64,000 bases of DNA from Mucilaginibacter sp. OK268 (GTDB lineage: Bacteria; Bacteroidota; Bacteroidia; Sphingobacteriales; Sphingobacteriaceae): contig NZ_FNJV01000004.1 in NCBI RefSeq assembly GCF_900103125.1, forward strand, positions 124,001-188,000, in the 5' to 3' direction. The notes under the pieces are model-generated. The model made no database searches and had not been told where the DNA came from. It was given only the letters and a program-made list of their open reading frames with translations. The stretch's first letter is position 1. Each line of letters starts with the position of its first letter. Below are positions 24,143 through 32,725 of this stretch, in pieces. Both the position numbers and the translations under genes were made by a program.

Positions 24143-25027
24143 ATGATAAAGGAAATAATTAACGAACTGGCATATGATAAGATAACGCTGACCCAGGCAT
24201 TAACCAGGGCTAAGTTAGTTGCTTTCACAATCGATAATCAAACATTTCAGTCGTGGCTTAAATGGGAGTTGGAAGGTTACAACGACAATAAGGAGCTTCT
24301 ACCCGAATACAGGAAAGTGCCATGCGTTCCGATGGCAAAAATTGGAGATCGTTATGGCCGGAAAAACACAGTGATGATTCGTTTAAACCAGACTCTCGAG
24401 ATTATGGAAATGTTATCAGTGGCAAATGTATATATAAGCGTCCCTTCGCTGGAAACCAATTTTGCGACAATTCAATCGGATATATGTACCCAAGAGTTCG
24501 CCCCTGCACTCACCGAGCTCTTGCGTGGGCCATTCGAAGCTTCGAACCCGCAAATAAAGCTGCTTTCCGCAGGTCAGGAATTCAATAAATTATATCTAAA
24601 AAATATAATAGACATGACGAAGCAGAAGCTAATTGATACCTTACTTGAACTAAATAAAGAATTTCCAAACCTAACTGACGATTTCAAAATGGATAAAGAG
24701 AAAAACACCAAAATCGAAAATATTATCACAACCAACATTTACGGAAGCAATAATCCCCTAAACATTACTGCGGGAGAACATGTTCAACAAAGTGGTTTTA
24801 CCTTTAACACTGCTGTTGACTTTACGCAGCTTGAAAAATTAGGAGTTCAAGGTAAAGAGGTTGAAGAACTTCAAACGATTATTGCAGAGAACAAAGACAA
24901 TCCATCGGGAAAATTAGCCAGCGTCATGAAATGGTTGGGAGGAGTGTCGGCCTCTATTGCTGCACGTGGCTTATATGAAAAAATCCCCGCCATTACGGAA
25001 TTTGTCCATACTCATATATTAAAATAG
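24143..25027 (+). CDS. AbiTii-domain protein, putative abortive-infection effector
   Basis: A 294-residue protein. The N-terminal ~150 residues fit the AbiTii family: LAYDKITLTQALTRAKLVAF, then FQSWLKWELEGY and LLPEYRKVP. The middle (~155-205) is a helical linker. The C-terminal part has a beta-like IYGSNNPLNITAGEHVQQSG segment, then helices and a Gly/Ala-rich amphipathic stretch (LGGVSASIAARGLYEKI) that could insert in a membrane. AbiTii proteins are annotated as abortive-infection or toxin components, but mechanism is poorly known. It stands alone with a palindrome in its promoter region and perfect 20-bp inverted repeats at its edges, as in a mobile defence cassette. Family recognition is by memory of the pattern, hence not certain. 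Confidence 0.72.
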   Translation: MIKEIINELAYDKITLTQALTRAKLVAFTIDNQTFQSWLKWELEGYNDNKELLPEYRKVPCVPMAKIGDRYGRKNTVMIRLNQTLEIMEMLSVANVYISVPSLETNFATIQSDICTQEFAPALTELLRGPFEASNPQIKLLSAGQEFNKLYLKNIIDMTKQKLIDTLLELNKEFPNLTDDFKMDKEKNTKIENIITTNIYGSNNPLNITAGEHVQQSGFTFNTAVDFTQLEKLGVQGKEVEELQTIIAENKDNPSGKLASVMKWLGGVSASIAARGLYEKIPAITEFVHTHILK

Positions 25028-25029
25028 CA

Positions 25030-25067
25030 TTAGCCTGTGGTTGGTGTTACCTCCATACCGCAGGCTA
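25030..25067. repeat. Inverted-repeat end and hairpin after the AbiTii gene
   Basis: TTAGCCTGTGGTTGGTGTTA (25030-25049) is the exact reverse complement of 23945-23964 upstream of the gene. The same segment also folds locally: TAGCCTGTGG pairs with CCGCAGGCTA (25058-25067), which may act as the transcript end. Confidence 0.8.
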
Positions 25068-25164
25068 TATGGTCCAATAAAGTACTATATTAGGCAAGTT
25101 TAATAGTGGTGTGATGATAACATCAATCATAGGATAAATGAAATACAAAGTCAATACCAACCAA

Positions 25165-28100
25165 TTAAACTAATGGCAAACTAAAGTAAAATGTTGATCC
25201 TTTATCCATCTCACTTTCCACCCATACTTTACCCTTATGCCTTTGGATGATCTCGGCCGAGAGGTAAAGGCCCAGCCCAAAGCCCGAAATGTTTTGTGTT
25301 TGTTCGCTTTCAATGCGGTAATAACGGTCGAACAGCCTTGCCTGGTCCCGTAGCGCTATGCCCAAACCTTCGTCTGTTATGCTTACTTCAACCAGGCTCT
25401 TAATTTCCCGGCAGGAAACCGTAATATTTTTTCCTTTTGACGAATACTTGATCGCGTTGCTTAAAAAGTTGGTGATCACCTGGCCTATCTTGTCCCTGTC
25501 GGCACGAACCACAATATCACAATCGGAGGTTACAACGATGTAGTGGCTTTTGGTGATCAGCATCATATCTTCCACAATTTCCTTGAGCAGGGTATTCACC
25601 TCAAAAGACTGTTCATTCAGGTAAATTTTCCCGGCCTCAAAGCTCGATGCACTCAAAAAACCATTGATCAGGGCCGACATTTTTTTCACCTGTATGTTGG
25701 CCTTCTCCAGGGCCCCAACGGCAAAAGTATCCCCGGCTTTACTGGCTTTGGCGGCCAGCATCTGTACGTAGGCCTGTAGCGTGGTTAGCGGTGTTTTAAG
25801 TTCATGGCTCGCCATGGCAATAAAATCGGTCTTCCGGATATCGTCCTGCTTATGTACGGTAACATCCAGCATCAATCCCGTAAAGTATGCCGGCTTGCCA
25901 TCCAGGTCGTGCGTAAGGTTTCCATTAGCCCTTATCCAGCGCAGTTTACCATCGTGAAATCCCTTCAGTGGAAACTCTACATCACATATTTCTCCACGGT
26001 CAATAGCTGCTTCAACGGTGTTTCTTAGTAAGGACTGGTATTCACTATCGATCTGGGCTATGGCCGATTCAAAAGTCATTGGCTCATCAAGATGAAAGCC
26101 AAACAGTTCTTTAAGGCGTGGTGATGGAATAAATTCACGGGTTGTCGCGTCTATCGACCAGATCCCCATTTCGGCAGAGTCGATAGCCATACCCAACATT
26201 TTACTGCTGATGTTGAATTCCCGCTGGATCCTTTTTAACTCGGTGATATCATAAAAAGTAATGATAGCGCCATTGTTGCTATGATCTGCCAGCTGCACAT
26301 AAGGCATGGTCATGATCTGGTACCATTTACCGTTATTGGTTTCAATTTCTTTGGTAATAACACAGCCTTCTGCCAATACCTTTTTGATATCGTCCAGAAT
26401 GGTTTCGAATTTGATATTGGTAGAAATATTGCTGAGCGGCCTGCCGACGTCTGATTCCAGAAGGTTGATCTGTTTTACCGTTCCCGGCGAAAATTTCATC
26501 AGGCGCAGTTCATTATCAATAAATAATTGCCCGTTAATATTACTCCTGAAATAATTATTCAGATCGTCATTAATTTCCAGCAGTTCTTTGTTTTTGAGTT
26601 GGTAATCTGAATTAATGGTATGCAGTTCCTCATTTACGGATTGCATTTCTTCGTTGGTGCTTTGCATTTCCTCATTGGCCGAGATCAGCTCCTCATTAAA
26701 AGATTGCATGTTCTCGTTGGAGGTATTCAGTTTTTCATTGGAAAGGTTAAGTTTGTCCTGTAAGTCCTTCCGTTCTTCTTCCAGGTTAATGATATATTGA
26801 TCCAGGTAGATCTTTTCATCATATACCGCGTTTTTTTGTATTGGCAGGGCAGATTTATCTTCACTGAAAGTTACCCACAACAATTTTTCCCTGCCTTTTA
26901 ATATTAACGGACTGATGGACAGGCTCACATTAACCACCTGCTGGCCCTGCTTAATTTTTATCCCGTTAAGCACCACATTTTCATTTGTTTTTAAAACCTC
27001 TTTACTCAGGGTATTAAAAGCTACGGCAAGCGGCTTGGGTAAAAGCTCTGCCAGGTCGGAACTGAAATGTTTATGGAGCAGGTATTTTGTGGTATCTCCG
27101 TATGACCGTACCACTTGATTGTGTTCGTCGATACAAACAGTCAGGTAGTCCAGTTTATGGGCCAGGCTCTCATGGATCTCTTCGGAGAGGTTATTATGAT
27201 TTGTGTTTTTAATCTGGCCTGGTGAAAAGCGGGATGGAGTATGTTTGGCATCGGGCACATCGGGCATGGAGAATTCCTCAAAACTTATGGCCCGTTTGGT
27301 TTCCAGGTTTTTATAGATCTTCCATTTTTTATGGACTACTTCCAGGTTTTTGATGATGGACACCGGGTTTTCGCTCGATCCTAAAAATAAATAACCATCT
27401 TTTTTGAGGCCAAAAAGCATCATAGCAAATATTTTCTTTTGCAAAACAAGAGTCATATAAATGAGCAGGTTGCGACAGCTGATCAGGTGCATATTGCAGT
27501 AAGGCGGGTTTTTAACAAGGTCGTGCTTGGCAAAGATCACCATCTTGCGGATAACCGGTTTTACCCGGTAAAATTCGCCTTCTTTAAAAAAGTACTTTTC
27601 GAGCCGCTCCGCGGACATGTTTTGGGCAATGTTTTTACTATAAACCCCTTTGCCTGCGTGAATCAGCGCATCGCTGTCAATATCTGTCGCGAACAGCCTT
27701 ACTACCGTATCCGATAACGGGCCTGTTAATTGCTCTGCTATCAATATGGCCAATGAGTAAACTTCCTCGCCAGTAGCGCAACCGGCAATCCACATTTTCA
27801 GCTCTTCTTCCGGGGCTAGCTTTTCCAGTATATCGGGTAATATCTTGCTTTCAATAAAATCAAAAGCTGCCTGATCCCTGAAAAAGGAAGTAACACTGAT
27901 GAGGAACTCCTTGGCCAGGGCATCTACCTCCATAGGCGTTTCTTTTAAATAGCTCAGGTATTTTCCCAGCGTATTAAAATTATGGCTTGAAGCCCTTCTT
28001 TTTGTTCTTCGTAATATGGTTGGTTGTTTATAGTCCGAAAAATCAAGCGGTGATCTTTCTTTGATCAGGTTGATAATTGCCGAAAGGTCTTTTTCATCCT

Positions 28101-28698
28101 CCTGCTGATAGGCTATTAAATCCCCTCCATATTTTACATAATCTTCAATGGTACCGGGCATTAAAGCGGGTTCCAGTACAAAATCAACCAATCCTGTAGC
28201 GATAGCATGAGAAGGCATACTGCTAAACTCCGAAGTTTCGGGGTCGCGGGCCATCACCATTCCGCCTGCTTTTTTAATAGCCTTTATACCTTCTGTACCA
28301 TCAGAGCCTAAGCCGGAGAATATGATACCAATAGCTCTTTTGCCATAATTTGCGGCAAGGGACTCAAAAAAGGTGTTGATGGTTAAGTGCGGGCCTTGAA
28401 TTTTCTCCTTTTCGGTTAAATACAGGTTCCCCCCGCGTATGGTCATATACTTATTGCTGGGGATGAGGTATACCTGGTTGCATAGCACTTTCATTCCATC
28501 TTCGGCCTCTTCAACAATAAGCTTACTGTGCCTCACCAGCAGATCAAGCATCCTGCTTTTAAAATCGGCTGATAAGTGTTGAATAATTACATAGGATACA
28601 CCATCTAAAGGGGTATGATCAAAAAAAGAATTGATCTCTTCCATACCGCCCGCGGAGGCGCCAATGGCAACGATGTGATGGGGATCGGTTTTGAACAT
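25165..28698 (-). CDS. CheB-CheR-PAS-histidine kinase fusion protein
   Basis: A 1177-residue protein. CheB methylesterase domain ~1-190 (Ser in AIGASAGG, His in IIQHLS, Asp in GLGSDGTEG) without a receiver domain. CheR methyltransferase ~205-480 (SVTSFFRDQAAF, SAM motif IAGCATGEEVYS). A coiled coil ~640-735 has repeated NEEM/NEEL heptads (ISANEEMQSTNEEMQSVNEE). Two PAS domains (~740-860, ~865-985) precede HisKA (ASHELKTPLTTLQAYV) and HATPase (NFLSNAIKYSS, GLGIALRD, GFGLGLYL). Such fusions are frequent in environmental Bacteroidota and act in signalling rather than flagellar chemotaxis. No receptor or regulator gene adjoins it, so its partner is unknown. Confidence 0.95.
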   Translation of the reverse strand: MFKTDPHHIVAIGASAGGMEEINSFFDHTPLDGVSYVIIQHLSADFKSRMLDLLVRHSKLIVEEAEDGMKVLCNQVYLIPSNKYMTIRGGNLYLTEKEKIQGPHLTINTFFESLAANYGKRAIGIIFSGLGSDGTEGIKAIKKAGGMVMARDPETSEFSSMPSHAIATGLVDFVLEPALMPGTIEDYVKYGGDLIAYQQEDEKDLSAIINLIKERSPLDFSDYKQPTILRRTKRRASSHNFNTLGKYLSYLKETPMEVDALAKEFLISVTSFFRDQAAFDFIESKILPDILEKLAPEEELKMWIAGCATGEEVYSLAILIAEQLTGPLSDTVVRLFATDIDSDALIHAGKGVYSKNIAQNMSAERLEKYFFKEGEFYRVKPVIRKMVIFAKHDLVKNPPYCNMHLISCRNLLIYMTLVLQKKIFAMMLFGLKKDGYLFLGSSENPVSIIKNLEVVHKKWKIYKNLETKRAISFEEFSMPDVPDAKHTPSRFSPGQIKNTNHNNLSEEIHESLAHKLDYLTVCIDEHNQVVRSYGDTTKYLLHKHFSSDLAELLPKPLAVAFNTLSKEVLKTNENVVLNGIKIKQGQQVVNVSLSISPLILKGREKLLWVTFSEDKSALPIQKNAVYDEKIYLDQYIINLEEERKDLQDKLNLSNEKLNTSNENMQSFNEELISANEEMQSTNEEMQSVNEELHTINSDYQLKNKELLEINDDLNNYFRSNINGQLFIDNELRLMKFSPGTVKQINLLESDVGRPLSNISTNIKFETILDDIKKVLAEGCVITKEIETNNGKWYQIMTMPYVQLADHSNNGAIITFYDITELKRIQREFNISSKMLGMAIDSAEMGIWSIDATTREFIPSPRLKELFGFHLDEPMTFESAIAQIDSEYQSLLRNTVEAAIDRGEICDVEFPLKGFHDGKLRWIRANGNLTHDLDGKPAYFTGLMLDVTVHKQDDIRKTDFIAMASHELKTPLTTLQAYVQMLAAKASKAGDTFAVGALEKANIQVKKMSALINGFLSASSFEAGKIYLNEQSFEVNTLLKEIVEDMMLITKSHYIVVTSDCDIVVRADRDKIGQVITNFLSNAIKYSSKGKNITVSCREIKSLVEVSITDEGLGIALRDQARLFDRYYRIESEQTQNISGFGLGLYLSAEIIQRHKGKVWVESEMDKGSTFYFSLPLV

Positions 28699-28978
28699 GG
28701 CATGAACTTAAAGAGCAGTATTAGAATTTATTAAATTCTTAGAGATGAGTAAATTAAGAAATCAAATTTACAACTATAAATCCGGAATAAAAGGGGCCTG
28801 TCCTTGTTATTTATGTTCATTTAACATTGGCGTGTTAAATACCTGATATGAATTAAAATTATCTGCTCCCGCGTGCTATAAATGAGGCGGTAGGTTAAGA
28901 TTTTGTCACAATGTCAATATCTTAAGCCGGTGGGTAAATCAAATTTCGTAGTTTAGCGGCGCCCTTAATGTGACTCAA

Positions 28979-31315
28979 ATGTTCTGGAAACATACCGCTT
29001 CTTTTATCCTTAAAAACAGACTCATCGTACTTATCTGCGTTTTGGCACTGAGTGCTTTTATGGGTTTTGAGGCGTCGAAAGTAAAAATAACCTTTAACGG
29101 GGGCAAAGTGCTGCCCGTTACCGATTCGGCCTATATCCGCTATAACCAGTTTAAACAAACCTTTGGCCAGGATGCCTCATCGATGGTTCTGGGGATCAAA
29201 TCAGACAAAATATTTGATAAAGATGTGTTTAACGACTGGTACCTGATTGGCACGCAGCTTAAACAGATCAAAGGTGTAAAGGCCGTGGTTTCGGCTGCTA
29301 ATGTGTACAATTTGCAAAAGGATACCCTGCAGCACCGTTTTATAGTAAAGCCATTGGTTACCGGCGTGCTACCTTCGACGCAGGCGGTTGACAGTGTAAA
29401 GCAGCAACTTTTAAACCTGCCGTTTTACAAAGGGTTGGTACTGAGCAACGATGGCAAGTCGACCTTAATGGCTATTACTTTTGACGATAAAATAATCAAT
29501 ACGTCTTTCCGTGTGCCCATCATTAACAAAATGCTTCAACTGGGGCAAGCTTTTGAGCAAAAGCATGGCATCAAGGTACATTACTCGGGCCTGCCACTGA
29601 TCCGCACCGTTGTGGGCGACCTGGTGGCGCATGAGTTTTCCATGTTCCTGGGGCTATCTATATTGATCACGGCTATCATTCTGCTCATCTTTTTCAGGTC
29701 GTTTTTCCCGGTGATATTCCCGGTACTTATTGTGGTGCTGGGTGTGCTCTGGAGCCTGGGCATCCTGTTTATGATGCACTATGAAATGACCATTTTAACC
29801 GGCATCATCCCGCCGCTGGTGGTGGTTATCGGCATCCCGAACACCATTTTTATCCTCAATAAATATTACCACGAGTTTGAAATATCGGGCAATAAAATGG
29901 AGGCATTGGCCATCGCGCTTGAAAAGGCCGGCATCACCACTTTTATAGCCAACATTACTACCGCTATTGGTTTTGGTGTATTATGCTTTACCAATAGCGA
30001 ACTGTTAACCCAGTTTGGTTTGGTGGCTTCGCTGGGCATCCTATCCACATTTGCTTTGAGCCTGATACTGGTACCTATCGTATTTAGTTACCTGCCTGCT
30101 CCCAAAGCAAAAAAAGCCGGTATTAAGGACAGTAAATGGATGAAAGCCTTGTTGATTAAACTGGATACCCTGGTACATCAAAAACGGAAAGCTATCTATA
30201 TCACCACGCTGGTGCTGGTAGCTATTTCGGCCGTGGGTATTTATCGTATCAATATTAATGGCTATGTGGTTGATGACCTGCCGCAGCACAACAATACGCT
30301 TGAAGATCTGAAATTTTTTGAATCGAACTTTAACGGGGTGCTGCCTTTGGAGGTAAGTATCGATACCAAACGCAAAAACGGCGTGGTGAACCAAACCGTG
30401 ATCCGCAAGGTTGAAAAACTGGAAAAGCTGATCTCCTCGTATCCGCAGTTCAGCCGTTCTATTTCCCTCATCCAGGTATTAAAATTCTCGACCCAGGCCT
30501 TTTATGGCGGCAATCCGGAATACTATCGTTTGCCCGATGGTCTGGAGCAGAATTTTATCCTCAACTATGCCGCTAACTCGGGTAAAAGCTCATCCGGCGC
30601 TTTGAACACTTACCTGGATAAGGATCACCGCACAACCCGGGTAACTTTTGAAATGATCGACGCCGGATCCAAAAAAATGAATGTGGTACTGGCCGAGCTG
30701 CAACCCCGTATCGACTCGATATTTAATCCCAAAAAGTTTCATGTGGAGCTTACCGGCTCCAGCATTATTTTTATAAAAGGAACCAATTACCTGCTCAAAA
30801 ATCTTTACGAAAGCCTGGCCTGGGCCATTTTGCTGATAGCCGGGGTGATGTGGATCTTGTTCAGGGGGGTAAAAATGATTGCCATTTCGCTGGTGCCCAA
30901 CCTGGTGCCACTCATCATAACGGCGGGTATCATGGGTTTTTTTGGTATCCCGCTCAAGCCCTCAACCATACTGATATTTAGTATCGCGATGGGGATCTCG
31001 TCCGATCAGACTATTTATTTTATAACCCGTTACCGCCATGAACTTCGCTATACGCGTAAAAGCATATCACGGATAGTATCAGACACGATCCGCGAAACCG
31101 GGGTGAGCATGATATTTATCGCGACGGTACTGTTTTTTGGTTTCGGCATATTCGCGGTATCCAAATTTGGCGGAACCGTGGCATTGGGTATCTTATTATC
31201 CATAACACTGCTGGTAGCCATGATCAGTAACCTCACGCTGCTCCCTGCTTTTTTACTGAGCCTGGATGGCGGCGTCGACCGTAAGAAAATAAAAGGACCG
31301 GATATTGAGGAATAA
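28979..31315 (+). CDS. MMPL/RND-superfamily membrane exporter
   Basis: The ATG at 28979 (MFWKHTASFIL) is preferred; a GTG three codons earlier is in frame. The protein has ~778 residues with the duplicated RND layout: one helix near residue 15, a large extracytoplasmic loop (~35-215), five helices (~220-375), a second lone helix (~405), a second loop and five more helices. MMPL signatures are visible (GIIPPLVVVIGIPNTIFILN and ILIFSIAMGISSDQTIYFIT). The family exports lipids, hopanoids or hydrophobic compounds. It is shorter than HAE-type drug pumps and has no adjacent membrane-fusion gene. The substrate is unknown. Confidence 0.92.
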   Translation: MFWKHTASFILKNRLIVLICVLALSAFMGFEASKVKITFNGGKVLPVTDSAYIRYNQFKQTFGQDASSMVLGIKSDKIFDKDVFNDWYLIGTQLKQIKGVKAVVSAANVYNLQKDTLQHRFIVKPLVTGVLPSTQAVDSVKQQLLNLPFYKGLVLSNDGKSTLMAITFDDKIINTSFRVPIINKMLQLGQAFEQKHGIKVHYSGLPLIRTVVGDLVAHEFSMFLGLSILITAIILLIFFRSFFPVIFPVLIVVLGVLWSLGILFMMHYEMTILTGIIPPLVVVIGIPNTIFILNKYYHEFEISGNKMEALAIALEKAGITTFIANITTAIGFGVLCFTNSELLTQFGLVASLGILSTFALSLILVPIVFSYLPAPKAKKAGIKDSKWMKALLIKLDTLVHQKRKAIYITTLVLVAISAVGIYRININGYVVDDLPQHNNTLEDLKFFESNFNGVLPLEVSIDTKRKNGVVNQTVIRKVEKLEKLISSYPQFSRSISLIQVLKFSTQAFYGGNPEYYRLPDGLEQNFILNYAANSGKSSSGALNTYLDKDHRTTRVTFEMIDAGSKKMNVVLAELQPRIDSIFNPKKFHVELTGSSIIFIKGTNYLLKNLYESLAWAILLIAGVMWILFRGVKMIAISLVPNLVPLIITAGIMGFFGIPLKPSTILIFSIAMGISSDQTIYFITRYRHELRYTRKSISRIVSDTIRETGVSMIFIATVLFFGFGIFAVSKFGGTVALGILLSITLLVAMISNLTLLPAFLLSLDGGVDRKKIKGPDIEE

Positions 31316-31317
31316 CA

Positions 31318-31410
31318 CCTCACCCCGGCCCTCTCCAAAGGAGAGGGAGTGTAATAAACTTTAAATCACGCAAATCAGAACCCTCTCCTTCGGGGAGGGC
31401 AGGGAGGGGT
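31318..31410. repeat. Palindromic intergenic repeat (CCCTCTCC hairpins)
   Basis: CCCTCTCC-AAA-GGAGAGGG (31330-) and CCCTCTCC-TTC-GGGGAGGG (31381-) form two hairpins, and the outer CCTCACCCC and GGGAGGGGT also pair. The element fills the gap between the exporter and SDR genes and is related in sequence to 22083-22222. Confidence 0.75.
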
Positions 31411-31413
31411 ATT

Positions 31414-32190
31414 ATGGATCTTAAACTCAACAACAAAGTAGCTGTAGTATTAGCAGCCAGCAAAGGATTAGGTAAAGCGGTAGCAACAGCTTTATCTGCC
31501 GAAGGCGCCCGGGTGATCATTGGCTCGCGCGATGAGGCGGAATTAAATAAAACCGCTGCTGAAATAAAACAGATCACCGGCAACGAGGTAATCGCTATAC
31601 CTGTTGATGTGTCTAAGGCCGAGGAGATAGAAGCTTTCGTTAACAAAGCCGCAAACGCTTTCGGTCGGATAGATATATTGCTGAACAATGCTGGCGGCCC
31701 CCCTTTTGATAAATTCGAAAACTTTGACGACGAGCAATGGCAAAAAGCTTTTGATCTTAATTTATTAAGCGTTGCGCGCCTGAGCAGGTTGGTATTGCCG
31801 CATATGCAAAAAACAGGCAGCGGGCGCATTATCAACATTGTTAGTGTTTCGGTAAAGGCCGTGTTGGGCGGTTCTGTACTATCGACCACTATGCGGATGG
31901 GTGTAGTGGGCATGGCCAAACTAATGGCCGATGAATTTGGTCCGTACAATATCACCATAAATAATGTGGCCCCGGGATTAATCCTGACCGACAGGATAAA
32001 ACACACCTTGCCAAAAGACGTAGACCCTGAGCAGGCTATAAAAGACCGGGCGAAAAGTATACCGCTTGGCCGCATAGGCAAACCCGAAGAACTGGCCGCG
32101 CTGGTTGCCTTCCTGGCATCGGAGCAGGCCGCTTACATCACCGGTACAACCATCCAGGTTGATGGCGGTGCCAGCAGGAGCATTTATTAA
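31414..32190 (+). CDS. SDR-family protein lacking the canonical YxxxK motif
   Basis: A 258-residue Rossmann-fold short-chain dehydrogenase/reductase. The cofactor motif AASKGLGKAV (residues 14-23), the NNAGGPP turn (~91-97) and INIVSVSV with the catalytic-type Ser (~144) are present, and the C-terminal ITGTTIQVDGGASR is typical. At the position of the Tyr-xxx-Lys catalytic pair the sequence is LSTTMRMG (about 156-163), so Tyr is replaced by Ser/Leu and Lys by Arg. A subgroup of FabG-like SDRs shares this divergence, and their reaction is not well defined. A palindromic repeat lies just upstream, and a small membrane protein gene converges with a 4-bp overlap. Confidence 0.9.
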   Translation: MDLKLNNKVAVVLAASKGLGKAVATALSAEGARVIIGSRDEAELNKTAAEIKQITGNEVIAIPVDVSKAEEIEAFVNKAANAFGRIDILLNNAGGPPFDKFENFDDEQWQKAFDLNLLSVARLSRLVLPHMQKTGSGRIINIVSVSVKAVLGGSVLSTTMRMGVVGMAKLMADEFGPYNITINNVAPGLILTDRIKHTLPKDVDPEQAIKDRAKSIPLGRIGKPEELAALVAFLASEQAAYITGTTIQVDGGASRSIY

Positions 32191-32387
32191 TTCAGCGCCT
32201 GCTCGTTTTTAGCGGGCTTGTTTTTTGTAAAAAGCGATATCAGACCGCTTAAGAACGTAACAGCGGTAAGGCCCATCACAAAGCTGGCCCATTTGTCGAT
32301 AGTGGAGTGATCTGCGCTTTGCAGGCTGATGATTAAAGCGGCAATAAATAATATTCCCGAAATTATGATATATGCTTTAGATCTCAT
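32187..32387 (-). CDS. Small two-helix membrane protein
   Basis: A 66-residue protein with two hydrophobic segments (~5-22 and ~34-53) and a polar KNKPAKNEQ tail. I do not recognise a family. It overlaps the 3' end of the convergent SDR gene by 4 bp. The next small protein upstream (32449-32652) has the same layout and a similar length, so the two may be paralogues in one unit. Confidence 0.65.
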   Translation of the reverse strand: MRSKAYIIISGILFIAALIISLQSADHSTIDKWASFVMGLTAVTFLSGLISLFTKNKPAKNEQALN

Positions 32388-32448
32388 TTGTTGCTTTTTA
32401 TAAGTATATATAAAGATATAATTTTATTGTTGTCTTAAAAATAGTTGA

Positions 32449-32652
32449 TCAGGCTCCTTTTTTTGTTTCACGTAAATAATCAATAATCAGGGTAACAATA
32501 CTAATGATACCGGCTATGGTTAAGCCCAGCGCGGCACCCTGAACCAGGTCTTTCCACTTGGAATGGTATAAGGCCGGGATGGCCATGGCGGCCGAAAACA
32601 GGATCACAGCAACCAACAACATCAACACCGTACGCCTTACTTTATTTTTCAT
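32449..32652 (-). CDS. Small two-helix membrane protein
   Basis: A 67-residue protein, basic N-terminus (MKNKVRR), with membrane segments at ~8-27 and ~38-58 and a charged RETKKGA tail. It resembles 32187-32387 in size and topology, with the shared pattern HS-WKDLVQG/DKWASFVMG between the helices. Function unknown. It is divergent from ileS, with a ~70-bp spacer that must hold both promoters. Confidence 0.65.
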   Translation of the reverse strand: MKNKVRRTVLMLLVAVILFSAAMAIPALYHSKWKDLVQGAALGLTIAGIISIVTLIIDYLRETKKGA

Positions 32653-32725
32653 TCGTCCAAATTAAAAAAATCATTTATAATTTCCGTATTTTTGCAACCT
32701 CTAAAAATTGAGGTGAACTATATAG

